Assembly: GCA_011319805.1 (NCBI GenBank)
Contig: SJRY01000173.1
Location: forward strand, 1-49,757
Reading direction: 5' to 3'
DNA from: Macrocybe gigantea
Lineage: Eukaryota > Basidiomycota > Agaricomycetes > Agaricales > Callistosporiaceae
Length of the DNA stretch: 49,757 nt
The notes below the pieces were generated by a model that was not told the DNA's origin, made no database searches, and worked only from the letters and a program-made list of their open reading frames with translations. The translations under genes and the position numbers were made by a program. Shown piece after piece: positions 22,406 to 34,582 of this stretch. The stretch's first letter is position 1. Every line of letters begins with the position of its first letter.

Positions 22406-24092
22406 ATGTCCAGTCTTGCAGGTGCACTCGATGACTACAGCATTTCAAGACCTCGGTCGCAGCTCAAACAGAGAATGATGCAGAATACTATGAAGACTCA
22501 CAAGATGTCGACATGCATACAGCAGACCGCACCGCTCTGACGAACAGTATGAAGCATCATCCAGACGAAGAAATGACAGACTTGTTCGGAAATGATCAGG
22601 ATGTGGAGGAATCAAAAGATAGACAGTGAGTGGAATTGTCGATCTACGGGCATGTCAAAGGAATGAAATGCTGACAGGAGCTTCTAGGAGTGTCCTGTCT
22701 CCATCTGCCTCAGCCCATGATTCCGAAGCTGAGCAACGGGAGGCGCTCGAATACGGAGAAGAAGAGATACCCCCAGAAGTTGCTGTCGAAGTCAAAGAGG
22801 CCCACGTATCATTTCCAAACATTCCGGTCCCCAAGGGTTCAGATGGAGATGTGAGAATGTAACCCGGCTGCGCGAAAATGTTTCTGATGATATTTTTTTT
22901 GCTTTCTATAGTGCTGGGTCATACGCATGCCCAATTTCGTCAATGTCGATACCAAACCCTTTCATCCTGACACATACATCGGTCCTGAACAAGAAGACGA
23001 AGACGGACAACAGCCTGAAACTCTACGAGAGAAGAGCATGACGATCAAATTGAAAGTCGAGAACACGGTCAGATGGAGATGGGTAAAGAATAACCTGGGA
23101 CAAGACGTGTGTCCATTTTCTTGCGCTTAATTGCTTAGGCACTGACACACGCGACAATCCAGCAAAGGCAGTCTAACGGCCGCATTATCCGGTGGTCGGA
23201 CGGCTCCTTGAGTCTAAGGCTAGGCAAGGAACTCTTCGATATCAATCAAACCCTAGATAATGCTGCCAACGCTCCCCGGTCGCTTATTGGCTCTCAAAGT
23301 ACACAGTCGCTGTCACAGCCAGACGGACAGGGTGCAAAACAACAAGGCCTCACGTACCTTGTTGCACAGCATAAAAGATCACAAGTTCTCCAAGCGGAGG
23401 CCGTCATTAAGGGCTATATGTCCTTGCGCCCCACAGGCATGCAATCAGAGACCCACAGGATGTTGGTACGAGCTGTGGGTCAAAAACACAACAAGGTCGC
23501 GCGACTGCGTATGGCACCTGACCCACTAATGGACCCGGAACGCGAGAAAATGGAACTCCTCAAACAGAGTGCCAAAAAGACAAGAAAGAGGCCTGATTAC
23601 GATGATGGCCTTGGTGGAAGCAGGAAGCGTCGATACACAAGGAAAACGGCGACCCGCGATCTCTGGAGTGATGACGAGGACGAGGATGGTGCCGCTCTCT
23701 CAGGTGGTTATGATGAGGACGACGAGATTTCTGGCTCTGCGCGAAGAGGTGGTCGGAGGGGCCACCGCGACAAAAGAGGCGCCGAGGAATACCAGGAAGA
23801 CGACTTCGTCGTTGCCGATTCGTCAGATGAAGATACCAAGACTCAGGGAAGAAGGGCAACACATGCGAAGGATGACGTGGAAGAGGACCCTCTTGATCGA
23901 CTGGATGCGAAAATCGAAGAGCAAGACGCAAAGCTGAGACGCGAATGGCCCAAGGACGATGGCGTAGAAGGCGCTGGAGAAGAAATGGACATTGAGAGCG
24001 AAGAAGAAGAAGAGGAAGAAGAATACAAAGTACGCAAGCCAGGAGGTACGCGGAGACGTGCAGCCGTTTTCGACGACGACGATGAGGAGTAG
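22406..24092 (+). CDS. LEO1: Paf1 complex subunit Leo1
   Basis: Elongation factor of the Paf1 complex on RNA polymerase II. The start MSSLAGALDDY is followed by an acidic region (EMTDLFGNDQDVEESKD), then the Leo1 core: VSFPNIPVPK, WVIRMPNFVNVDTKPFHPDT, LREKSMTIKLKVENTVRWRW, GRIIRWSDGSLSLRLGKELF and RTLTYLV-like QQGLTYLVAQHKRSQVLQAE. The tail is highly charged, mixing Asp/Glu runs with basic patches (GGSRKRRYTRK), as usual in Leo1. MSSLAGALDD and the acidic region lie in different frames; one missing base around 22430-22460 explains this, and no intron of sensible length does. The end converges with the ataxin-10 gene, 56 bases apart. Confidence 0.93.
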
Positions 24093-24148
24093 CAGGCGTC
24101 GCGCGAAGCTCATCTGTATTTTACCCTCTCGCGTGCAGAGCTTATATA

Positions 24149-26379
24149 TCATCTACGAACGGGTTTATTCACTAGCAGTCCGTCGTCGTCCCACTCCGCG
24201 ACAGGCTTAATCTCGCCCACGACGGCCTGGTTCTCCACATTATTTTCCAGTAAATTATGAAGAGCAAATATAGCATGCTCCCGAAGGTCTGTAATGAGAA
24301 TGAAATTAACGGAGCCTGGATTGGGACAAATCACTTACAGGGGTTCCGCTCGTCAATAACGCACATATTCATCACCACTTCGAGACCTCTACAATGTCGG
24401 ACCCGATCTTGCACTGCCTTTACTTGATACGATAGCACGGCGAGAAGACGCACAAGGTCTCTTTTGAGGTACTGAAACCCTCCCTGGTCGGCCATTGATT
24501 GCTGTGTCGGGTTAGGTGACCCCTGACGAGCATCTGTGACAGGTTTTCCAAAGTTGATTCTTGGTAGGAATTTGTCCAGTAGTCGCAGAAGCTCTTCATG
24601 GGCAGTCAATGAAACATGCCGGAAGAAATGCCAAGGAACGACATACCTATCAGGCTTTCCGGCAAGCCTTGACCTGACGACGTTTGCTCGTTGAAAAACG
24701 CTTTCATATCTGTTTCGGAGCTTGGGCGGCCTGCCGCCGGAGGATTATTGCTGTGCTCATCTGAAGCCAGGCAAATGGTGACGATGCATTGCGTGACGAG
24801 AACGAGAGCTTCGCATGCCTTGGGAAGCATCACATCAAGCTCAGCAAGCTGTGTGGATTCGGCGGAGGCGCCGTTGGTCACTTGATTTTATATCAGAAAG
24901 ATTGGCCTATATGAGCATTCGTTCACAAGCCCGGTGTCCTCACCAGGTTCACCCAGCGCCCGTCGGACAGCATGTTGACTATAAGCTGACAAGGAGAAGA
25001 ATATTTTTGCGAGCGTCGGTGACAACTCTTTGTGGATCTTGATCGTCTCCGGAGTCGCCGGAGTCGCCGTGCTGATTTGTTTTGATTGCAGGTAAGAATC
25101 GACTATTTTGAGCAGGGTCGTTTGGTGGGGCGTGATGATTTCGTCATGTCTGCACAACGCTCAGCGGCTCGTCAGAACGACCTATCATGATGGTTGCAAC
25201 TGACATCGAGAATCTTTCATAAAGATCTGGAACCAACCCGTGTTCGATGGTGTTTGCTAAGATGCCGTACCTTTGATTGTATGATGATCAAGGATTTGCG
25301 TTAAATTTCAGGGAAATAACGGGCATACCCAACATCGAAAGCCTGGGCACCTTCGGAGGTCTCGTCTGCATCATGTAGCGCAACCATATTGTCCAGAATG
25401 CATATGCACACGCGAGCGCCGACCGGAGTTCTGCATAGCATCTGCCTGGAAGGGGGTGTTGAAGAGAGGATGACATCATTCTTTGAGAAGGGGAAAAAAA
25501 CTTACGCTCGCTTTTTACTACCGTGGATGCAATTTGATATAAAAATCATTACTGTCAGTAGAGTGCGAAGATCCTGGGATGCCAGTAATCGACTGTTCTT
25601 GGCATAGGGAGTCAAATATAGCTTCGGATACCAGCGAGACACACGCCGCACATTAGGATGACTTGATCCTCGGAAAGATGCATGTAGGTTTCCCAGAGGT
25701 TCGCGAGTAGGGTCTCATTCGTCGTGACCATGTTGGACAGGGTCTGAGCGAGCATGCGAGCGACAGATATAGCTGAAAGCCAGGTATTGATGTCATCGTC
25801 ATGGACAAATCGATCAGACTTACATTCTCGTCCTTCAGTGGCAGACCACGATGTGTGATAATGCAATAGCCGCCTAATTTCCGGCTCATTTTCGCTGAGA
25901 AAAAATCAGTTCGTCAAGCGACCGCCTAGCAATGACGGACGAGCGCCACCCACAACGCTCTGACTTGATTATCAACGACCCCCACTACAAGGTTACGAGT
26001 GAACTTGGCCAGCATTAGACACATGACGCGCAGATTGTCCTGTCTGATTTTTTCTGCTGCGGCGTCTTCGCTTTCCGAGTCGTCGCCATCCCAAAAAGTC
26101 AACTGAGAGCGAGCCAAGTCTCGCCATAGTTTGCGCAAATCAAGCCACAGACTCGGCGCCGCACCGAGGAAGGACCTGATTCCCCTCAGACGACATGTAT
26201 AATAAAGGTGGAGAGCGACACAGCATGCACCTGAATCTCGGCTTCTTCGCCAGGGGCTCAGCGATGGTTTCGAGCGAGGTTACCAGAGGCGTTATCTTGT
26301 CGACAGCGCCAATGTCGAAGCCCTTCAAGGACTCCTTCCACAGCGTCAGTAGTTCGCGAAACTGATCGTCGTCGGACAT
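24149..26379 (-). CDS. CTR86: Ataxin-10 homologue (Ctr86 family)
   Basis: ARM-repeat-like protein of the ataxin-10 family. The C-terminal ataxin-10 domain is clear: FQYLKRDLVRLLAVLSYQ, VQDRVRHCRGLEVVMNMCVI, DERNPYLREHAIFALHNLLE and NNVENQAVVGEIKP, ending at 24149. The start MSDDDQFRELLTLWKE is at 26379, followed by helical repeat-like exons. The first splice (RF to RSFLGAAPSLWLDLRKLW) keeps frame. The molecular role of the fungal protein is poorly defined; the human protein has been linked to cytokinesis and cilia. Divergent from VMA12 (140 bases), convergent with LEO1. Confidence 0.88.
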
Positions 26380-26519
26380 TGATAGAATCGAGAGAGTTAG
26401 CTGTGCTGAGCGCGCATTCTGTAATCAGGCCTCCTTATATCGCTATCCTTATGGCATGCCGCCACTCCGAAGTCACACTTGGGCGCCGACTCGTCCAACA
26501 TCATCCCCTTTAACACAGT

Positions 26520-27252
26520 ATGACCACGAGCAACAACGACCTCAGCATCTCCCTCGAAGACCATCTCGTAGACGTTCTTCATCCCATTCGCGACGTCCTT
26601 CCATCCGAACTGGCCCAGTCATTGGACCAATTTCTCTCTCAGCCACGACCAGGGATCATACCGTATTCAGTGCTTCAATCCATTTCGAAATGGTCTCGTT
26701 CAGATGCGGGCCACCAGGCATTGCATTCACGTATACCTCCTCTGAACCCGACGGACTACTCCATGGTATCGTTGCTGGCTGGCGCTGCTACTTCGCCTGA
26801 ACGCAACTTCGGGCCGTATGCGCCACCGATGTCTCCTGAAGAGATTGAGGCCATAAAAGCCAGGGAGAGAAAGGAAATCACGGCTTTGCTGAACGGCCTT
26901 CTAAGCACCATTGCATGTGGGTTTGCTGCGTGGTGGGCGGCAGGGACAACAGGCTGGAAGAACGAATGGGTATGTTCGCTGGCCTTCGCAAAGCCGATCA
27001 CTCATTCACTAATGCATCCTCGTCTAGCGCGTTCTTTTTGCGTTTTCCGTTGCGTTTGTCGTCGCAGCTTCCGAAAGTATCCTCTTTCTCATCTGGCAGG
27101 CGCGTTCGACGCGGTCGAAAACTCGACGGCCAACAACGCGGCGTATCAAACGAGACGAAGACAAGGCGCTCGGGAACGAAGGGTCAAATGTAAAGGAATT
27201 CGTCAGCTCCTCTGCTGTGCAACTTGCAGACGTCGAGCTGCGCCGCCGCTAA
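26520..27252 (+). CDS. VMA12: V-ATPase assembly factor Vma12/TMEM199
   Basis: ER membrane protein that helps assemble the V0 sector of the vacuolar proton pump. The start MTTSNNDLSISLEDHLVDVL is at 26520. RNFGPYAPPMSPEEIEAIKA and RKEITALLNGLLSTIACGFA precede two membrane segments: one around STIACGFAAWWAAG and one in VLFAFSVAFVVAASESILFL after a single intron. The tail is basic (RSKTRRPTTRRIKRDEDKA). Soluble N-terminal domain plus two transmembrane helices is the family plan. Its stop at 27252 is 36 bases from the stop of the converging Nudix gene. Confidence 0.9.
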
Positions 27253-27288
27253 TGGTTTTCAATATAATGCTGCGCCATCGGATATCTA

Positions 27289-28196
27289 CTAGTAAACACG
27301 TAGCATCCGCATCAGCAGCGTCAAGTACCATCCTGTCAGACCCCAAACCTCGACCCTGCCATGTCTATCTACGCCCTCCCCAGTATCTTGCCGTGGCTCA
27401 CTGGATATCGCGGTGGGGCCAGCCTTCTCACCCTCAGTGAACTGAATCAGGTCTGTAACGTCGATTACTGTGTAAGGGCGATCCCGCGGAAGAGATATGT
27501 CGCCGTCCGGGTTGGCGCCGTCAAAGCCGCCAATGGGAGATGAAACACGGTTGCCACTTCTGATGGTGAGACGCTGGTTCGCAAAGAATCTATATCAAGG
27601 GACGGAAGGGGGTCATCCTCTGACATTGTCTGTGATGACATGGATCGAATGAACCCCTAGTCGCCTGTGGTCAATAGTAGACTGACACACGTTGACGAGA
27701 GAACCATACAACAAAAGGCCAGACCCGTACGTCTCCACGATGTGTGGTCTCTGCAGGACCTATCTGACCAAGGACATCAACTTGGTCCGGGTGAATACCG
27801 AGTTCCTCATGTGTTTCCCTAAGAGCAGTAGCCAGCAGGGATTGGTCTGTCTGAGTAACTTGAGACGTGCAAACAAACGAGAACGAGGAGAAGCGCACCT
27901 CATCCATTCTCCCACCAGGAAAGCTGGAGGCCCAAGCATTGATTAAGCGGAACAAGGCGCAGGAACATTCTCTCGTACCTTACCTCGCCAGAATGACTTC
28001 TCAATGCCTTGGCTCGAACTTCCATCAAGATTCCGGGAACACCCAGTACATTGCAAAACGGGATAAGAATGGCAGCGTTGCCCGTCGGGGAAGTGGGTTG
28101 AGGGCATGTTGATTGACATGACTCGGACAAGGCAGTGCGAAGGGATTGAAGGGAACGAAGAGTGAAAGGCTGTGTGAGGGAGATGGAAGCGGTCAT
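27289..28196 (-). CDS. PCD1: Nudix hydrolase, CoA diphosphatase type (Pcd1/NUDT7-8)
   Basis: Probable CoA diphosphatase that clears oxidised or acyl-CoA, usually in peroxisomes or mitochondria. The Nudix box is clear after splicing: GEVSFPGGRMDETD followed by ATALRETHEELGI. Upstream is GNAAILIPFCNVLGVPGIL; downstream are QIGPAETTHRGDVRVWPFV, SPSEVATVFHLPLAAL, RPYTVIDVTDL and the C-terminal EVWGLTGWYLTLLM. YLFRG and RPYTVIDVTDL are in different frames; one more base at the CCC run 27483-27485 fixes it. Start at 28196 is chosen as MTASISL; an in-frame ATG at 28247 would add 17 residues. Head to head with ETP1. Confidence 0.88.
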
Positions 28197-28317
28197 GGAC
28201 TTGACTCTGGCGACGAGATGATGCCCTGGCATCAATGCTCTGAGCAACGTTAATGTTATGTAAGCCCGACACGTTCAGGTTCAAGGTCAGCAAACCGTCC
28301 AATGTCTACAACCTGAA

Positions 28318-30347
28318 ATGCCTGGCTACCACTTGCATATCACTCTTTCTTCTTCAACCGCCACATCGGATACATACGCACCAGAATACATCTTTCAACG
28401 CTTGCCTTCACACAAGCCAAAACCTACGTCAAAACTAGTCGCGAACGAGCAGTCGGGCAAGGACTACAGATTCGGTCCCATTCGCATAGACTGGATGGAT
28501 TTGGATCATATGAGCAGCCAAAACCACTCGGCCTCTGGGAAGGAACGAGACCGCGGTCGTGGTACGTATCCAGTTGTAGCTTTCGTCAGTGGCTACTTGG
28601 CAGACATGTCACATCAGGGCCACTACAAGCTTCGTTCGTCCCTCGCACCAAGACCGGATCCACAAATTTACCTGAAGGTGTCGTCCATCTCTATCGCGAC
28701 TCCGCCGAAAAGCCATCTTCAGAGCGTCCCGAGGCTGCAAGTCCGATACTCGTCGACCACGATGTAAACGGTGTCATGCTCGGCGTCTTGGCCGTTCCTT
28801 CATGGATGACGCCCTCTGATTTTCTAACCTTCGTCGCACCGGCGTCAGACAGTATGGCGCATATCCGCATGATACGGTTGGTCAGCGCGATAATTACTTC
28901 TTTCGTAGAATTTATCATTTCCGCAGAGATTCTGCCCCGAATCGTTCCATTGTCATCATCAAGTTCAACAATCCCGCAGATGCATCGGAATTCATCGAGG
29001 CGTATAATGGAAAGCCTTTCAACTCGCTAGAGGTATATAGTCTCTTATCTTTGAAAGCCCGTAATGTCTCAATACTCTGCTGCTCCAAGCCTGAAATATG
29101 CAACATTGTGCATGTGCTCTCCGTGCAAGTTGATGCGTCCGACTCGTCGTCACAAACAATTTCTCGAATGGGATCCTCCCAAGCTTCCGTCCACGAACTT
29201 CCTACGTGCCCAGTGTGTCTGGAACGGATGGATTCAGCCATCACAGGTCTTATTACTGTCCCATGCTCTCATACCTTCCATTGCTCTTGTCTGAGCAAAT
29301 GGGGTGATAGTCGGCAAGTATTTCTGAGCACATGTTGGAGTATGCCATTGACACTATCACATCAAGTTGTCCAGTTTGTCGGTATTCGCAGACGCTTCGT
29401 TCATCCCACCCCACTTCCTCTGCTTCAAATCGATCTTCAATACCTATTCCTTTCACCAGCCCCGCTTCCCCTTCTCTGTCCGTCTGTTCCTCCTGCTCCT
29501 CGACGACTAACCTCTGGATCTGCCTCATATGCGGTAATATCGGTTGCGGCCGTTACGGTCGTGCACATGCACATGAGCATTACCAAGCCACGACGCACCT
29601 TTATGCATTGGAATTGGAGACACAGCGAGTGTGGGACTATGCTGGTGATGGCTACGTGCATCGGCTGATTCAGAATCGAGCCGATGGAAAACTCGTAGAG
29701 CTCCCAGTGCCGCCTCTTCGATGGGAACAACACCTAGAGAGAACGAACTCGGACCAAGCCAGGCCGATGCGCTTACCGCTGAGAAGATAGAAGCAATTGG
29801 CATCGAATACTCGTATCTTCTGACATCTCAGCTCGATTCTCAGAGGCAGTTTTACGAGGAGCAAACGACGGCTTTGAAGGTGCAGATTGGAGAATTAAAG
29901 GAGGTGGTTGACAAACTCAACAAGGACTTTGCGACTCATCTCGCCCAGGACCAAGAAGAAGCCCTTCACAGGCGAGATGAAGAAGAGAGGAAGATATCGG
30001 AAATCTCAAAGGCGAAAGCAAACGCAGAAAACAAAGCGGACAAAGCGATTGCCCTGGCAAAGAGCTTTGAAAAGGAGTTCAAGGAAGAAAAGCTCGTCAG
30101 TGAGGGATTAATGAAGAACATTGCTAAGATGAAGGAACGTGTGGAAAAAGCAGATAAAGAGAAAGCTGAGTCTTCAGAGAAGATCGGCGAGCTGGAGGAC
30201 CAGCTTCGGGACGTCATGTTTTACTTGGAAGCGAAAACGAAAATCGAAAGCGGAGAAGGACCAGAGGCTGAACTGGCTGGTGGCTCGATAGGGATACCAA
30301 GTATGCCAGTAGAGAGTAATACAAAGAAGAAAACGCGTCAAAGATAA
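28318..30347 (+). CDS. ETP1: BRAP2/Etp1-type RING and UBP zinc-finger protein
   Basis: Cytoplasmic E3 ligase family; BRAP2 binds nuclear signals and modulates Ras/MAPK signalling, and yeast Etp1 acts in ethanol response. The N-terminus [13 protein letters not shown] leads into the BRAP2 domain ([24 protein letters not shown] region). Then comes a RING ([32 protein letters not shown]), a UBP-type finger ([48 protein letters not shown]) and a long coiled coil ([20 protein letters not shown] onward) with a basic end (KKKTRQR). Near 29700-29712 the frame shifts after GKLVELP; either a missing base or a 56-base intron (29712-29767) would fit. The start is 121 bases from the Nudix gene. Confidence 0.93.
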
Positions 30348-30422
30348 ATCTTGATTAGGTTCTCATCAATCACTACAGAACAAAATCCGTTGAAGCATCT
30401 AGAGCAATCGCGGTTATCATTC

Positions 30423-31696
30423 ATGACAGAGATCCTTCAACCTACTCAATACGACGTCTGGGAGCTCATATTTGTCTATTGCCTACCTGACGACGAATAC
30501 ATACAACCTTACGCCAAAACATCCCCGCTCCTTCTTTGCCAGGTATGTCGGTCCTGGAGAACGCTCGCCATCTCCATGAACAAACTATGGAGTTCGCTGT
30601 CGATAAAGGTCTCCCGACGAGGGTGCATCCCACGGACAGATTTAGTGCCCCTCTGGCTCCGACGTGCAGGACATCACCCACTGCGACTTTCGTTGACTCT
30701 GGACAGGCGACCTGGATTCACGGGTATGCGAATGCGGACTTGGCATTGCGCAGTATACTCCCGTTTTTCCGACAATGGGAACGAGCTATCATCAATCTGG
30801 GCCCTTTCCTAGATCCGTCACCCATTCGTCAGCTCCCCGCGACTGACAAAAGCATTCTCCAATCCCTTGATCTATACCTTCCGAAATATCTCCCAGAAAT
30901 TCTCGACGTATTGTCCGCCCTCTCTCCCGAACTGAGAAAACTGAGTCTACGTGCAGATCTCCCAGAAGCCTATATCTCAGACCTTAGGGTGCCTTTCGCT
31001 CACCTCACATTCTTGACGATATCCGACTCTCTATTTACAATGGATAACACGCTGGACGTACTGCGTCAATGTCCCTCTCTTGTCTACTTTTCCTATACTG
31101 GTCTGTTTGGAGAATTCATATATGAACGGTCTTGGAGAACTTCCGCCGTCCTTCAGCAGTTGCAGGTGCTGAACTTGGCGGGCACTTCCTCACACATGAA
31201 CCTGTTTTTCCATGGCCTGACGCTCCCAAGTCTCGACAATTTCGCTTACTCTGGCCCATACCCATTCCCTATGCAAAGTTTCACTGCTCTATTACATCGC
31301 TCAGCGTGTTCCTTGCACGCGTTTAGGCTCTCTAGCTCTTCGACAGAGCGAGATATCCTGGACTGCTTGCAAGTATGTCCCGATCTTTCGAAGCTGTGCC
31401 TATCAGCCACAGATGGTCATTATGTGATGGATTCAGCCTTGAAAGGATTAACAGTCGGACCCCAGGGTCCTCCACTTTGTCCAAAACTTCGGGAGCTGGA
31501 ACTATCTGTCGGCACCCTAAGGGCATCAGACGGTCTGCTGGGGCAAATGCTAGAGTCTCGGTTCAAGGCAGATCCATCATTCCAGGCCTCTGTCGCCGTC
31601 CCTGTTGGTAATGAACGTGACGTTCGGGCTTTGGCCCAATTGAAGATGCAGCCGTATAATCTCTCGGTGCTCCCATACGCATTGCGAGATATATAG
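30423..31696 (+). CDS. F-box/leucine-rich-like protein, agaric type
   Basis: Probable substrate receptor of an SCF ubiquitin ligase, target unknown. The F-box is YDVWELIFVYCLPDDEYIQP, then LLLCQVCRSWRTLAISMNKL and WSSLSI, the typical agaricomycete form. LRR-like stretches follow, such as LQVLNLAGTSSHMNLF and CPKLRELELSVG. The F-box half and LRR half are in different frames. Either one base is missing near 30706, keeping the usual WLRRAGHHPLRLSL, or a 62-base intron removes that motif. These families are large and often contain pseudogenes, so a true break cannot be excluded. It starts 76 bases after ETP1. Confidence 0.75.
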
Positions 31697-32018
31697 CCCA
31701 GGTCAATCCGAGTGCTTGAACAACGTCCTGGACGCGACCAGGAATTTGCAAGCACTTAAGCTAGACAAAAGCCAGGAATGAATGATAATCGTAGATATAC
31801 ACTGTATATATTGAGCAATAGCAATATGCTGCAGAACGAAGAAAAGGTATGTCGAAGGTGAAGATACAGGTAGTACAAAGATGGATTAGGCTGGTGTCAT
31901 ATCTATTCGGGTCATCGCAGATCGCAGCAAGTGGATTGTCGGACACTAGAAACAAAAGTCATTGACAAAAGTGAAGCTGAATGTTGACTTGGGATGCAGA
32001 TGACCAGGCGAACATGGC

Positions 32019-34466
32019 TCAAGCACCTGTCGTCCTAATGGCCGGGAAAGCAGATGACATGGGTGAGACCTGCGGCTGACTGGGATCTTCTGATGCAGAG
32101 CTGAGATGAGAGGGTACACTGCTGCTCGGGGTGGGTGGCACATTTCCTGCAGGAGCGACCTTTCCAATAAACCATGACTATCGAATAGGTTCGTCAGGAG
32201 GAGGATAGCCCCAAATAAAATAGTACGAACGGGAACCCAGCCACGATCACCGCCGTTTTCCTTCACAGCCTGGAAAAAGAGGTCAACAGGCATGTCTGTG
32301 CCAACGGTCAGGGTTTTGAACTACATACATATGACCAGTGATTATATCTCTTGAACACTCTCAAAGCATCGTCTTTCACGAGATCCAATTCTTCATCCCC
32401 CTTCTTCTTGTAGTCCATCAAGGCGATACCCGGAAAACTGGTTGATATGATGCTTAACGGCAGGATTGGCGTCTTTGAAGCGGGTGAATGGGGCGGTGTC
32501 CCGGAGGAAGAGTTCGCCTTGGCTGCGGTAGCTTCGGCAATGGCGGAGGCAACGGGAACGTTGGTTTCCAGCAAACAACCCGCTGGCACCCAACCTTGCT
32601 TGCTAGGATCGGGATCGACCACGCCGGAGCCTGTCGGGTCTCGCTGGACTACCCACCAACCCCGGGCGCGTGATATAATCACGAAGGTATCGCCCCTATT
32701 CGCAGGATTATTTCTGACACTAGAATTGCCGAAAGAACTCATGATGCTTACACCACCACATCGAATTCGTCCTCTTGTTCGGCCATGTACGGATAGATAG
32801 CAACAGCATACGAGATCCCTGTTGATGCCACAGGTACTTCTCTTGCGCTGACGCTGGCGCTGGGCGGGTGATCGCCAACCTCTGGACTCCGAGACTTTGA
32901 AGGGTCTTGCGAATTATGCGTAGATCCATTGAGCGTCGTGCCGCTCATATTAGTAGCGGAGGAATTATGGGTAGACTGGGTGCCGGCTGAACCTGGTATA
33001 GTTGAATCCTCACCTCTACCATTACCTTCCACGGCAGGCGACAATACGCCTGGTTCTGGCCAGCCGGGCTGAGGGCTGAGGGAGGAGGCGATAGGCGTAG
33101 GAGCGGATAGGTCTTGTACTTCGAGGCGTGGTGGCCGATTGATGGTGCGGGAGGTGGACGCGGATTTCGCATGGCCCGTTGTCGCAGTAGTCGTCGTACT
33201 ATCTGTCGTCATAACAGATGATGCCTTGCGTGCTGCATGTTTTTGCTGAGCAACAGCTATTGGAGACCGGATATCTTTAATGTGCTTCAACATAAACACA
33301 GGATTCTTCTTCGCGTCCTTCAGTTTCTGGAACAGAAGAAGTGGTTTCTCATCATAACTGAGGCAACGTTCAATACGGTTACCTGCAGACGTCGTCATTC
33401 ATATTTTGCTAGCCTTGTTCTTCGAAGGTCTTACCTGGAGAACCGTAGCAAATGAACATGGCATAATTTTGCCAGGTATCGTTATTGATGCGGTATTTCT
33501 TGAGAGCAGCGGGAAGGACTTTCCACGTCGGATCATCAAGACTGACTTTAAAACTCTTGTTGAGGTTTTCGTTGCTCTCTTGCGGTCGAGGTTTGGCATT
33601 GCTTTGGCCGAAGTTTGGCGATTCTGTAACATTGACAGGAGGAGGCCGCGACCTCTCAGTGGAAGTTGAAGCTTGTGAATTTCCGTTAGACTGATTGGGA
33701 GGAGGAATGTCGTGTTCCAGTTGGTGTGGCGATCGGTTGGGCGAATCGATACCCTCGACCTTCGTTGGCGATTTTTGCGCCCATTTAAAGGACGGTTGTC
33801 TGCGTAACGTCATATTGTCATCCTTGAAAAGAGGGTTTTAGTAGAATGCGACAGAAATGTCGAATGCCAGCATACGGTTCGTCCAAGTGAAGTTCGGAGT
33901 TGATTGAATTCGTCAAACAAAGATTGCAGAGTATGTCTGAGGCTCTGATTCTCGTCTTCAAGAGTGCGTATTCTCGAATCTGGAGACTTATCCGTGAGCT
34001 AGGTCGAACGCTGATCGACTCGCCCATACCTTGGTCTTTGACCATGGAGTTAAGGGTATCTAGGGAGATATTCTCGACACGATCCTGCACCTCCGCTGAA
34101 AAGGAAAAAGATTAGAAAGGAAGATGCAACAGGATAAACCCGAGACTTGCATGGTGGCATGTAGTGATCAGGTTCAATAGGTATGTTATGGGCGAGTTTG
34201 AGAAGATAGACGGCCTTGAGTATAGCCAGCCTCTGGCCAATGGTAGCAACACCGACGGCTTTGAGACCTTCAGGATCGAGCATACACAACACATCTCCCG
34301 AGATATTGTGTTCTTAATTCGAAATCAGCATGAACGACAGCTACGGTGCGCTTCCACGAACCTCGAATTTGACCTTCATATTGGGGTAGCCCAAACTACA
34401 AAACCAATTGTGGACATCGGTCTCGTCCCAGTCCAGAATGCTGCGCTCTGACATGGAAACGTCCAT
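32019..34466 (-). CDS. STE50: Ste50/Ubc2 MAP-kinase adaptor with SAM, RA and two SH3 domains
   Basis: Adaptor that tethers the MAPKKK Ste11 and small GTPases in the mating and filamentation cascade. The SAM domain is LDWDETDVHNWFCSLGYP to ATIGQRLAILKAVYLLKLA. The RA domain is SFKVSLDDPTWKVLPAALKK to KDAKKNPVFMLKHIKD. After a Ser/Thr-rich linker come SH3-1 (YPYMAEQEDEFDVVV, GWWVVQRDPTG, GWVPAGCL) and SH3-2 (ALMDYKKKGDEELDLVKDD, NHWSYAVKENGGDRGWVP, then SWFIGKVAP). The last intron begins GTTCGTACT and ends GATAG. Stop is at 32019. The start may be 34466 (MDVSMSERS) or 34454. The SH3 pair matches Ustilago Ubc2 and is absent from yeast Ste50. Head to head with the next gene, 116 bases. Confidence 0.93.
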
Positions 34467-34582
34467 TGGAGGGTCTGAGGACCTAGGAAGACGAGATGTG
34501 TTGTCCACAGAAGCGCAGACCTGGCTCTGAACTGGATGATTGCTTGTCACGTGAGTTGCTGTAACATATCCTTCAGCTCTCG

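Noticed and set aside
23560..23937. Long antisense and shifted open frames over the LEO1 tail
   Set aside because: They are shadows of repetitive Asp/Glu/Lys/Arg codons in LEO1.
22406..24092. Calling frame-broken genes pseudogenes
   Set aside because: All breaks are single lost bases, several in or beside base runs, in essential genes with otherwise intact domains, so error is more likely.
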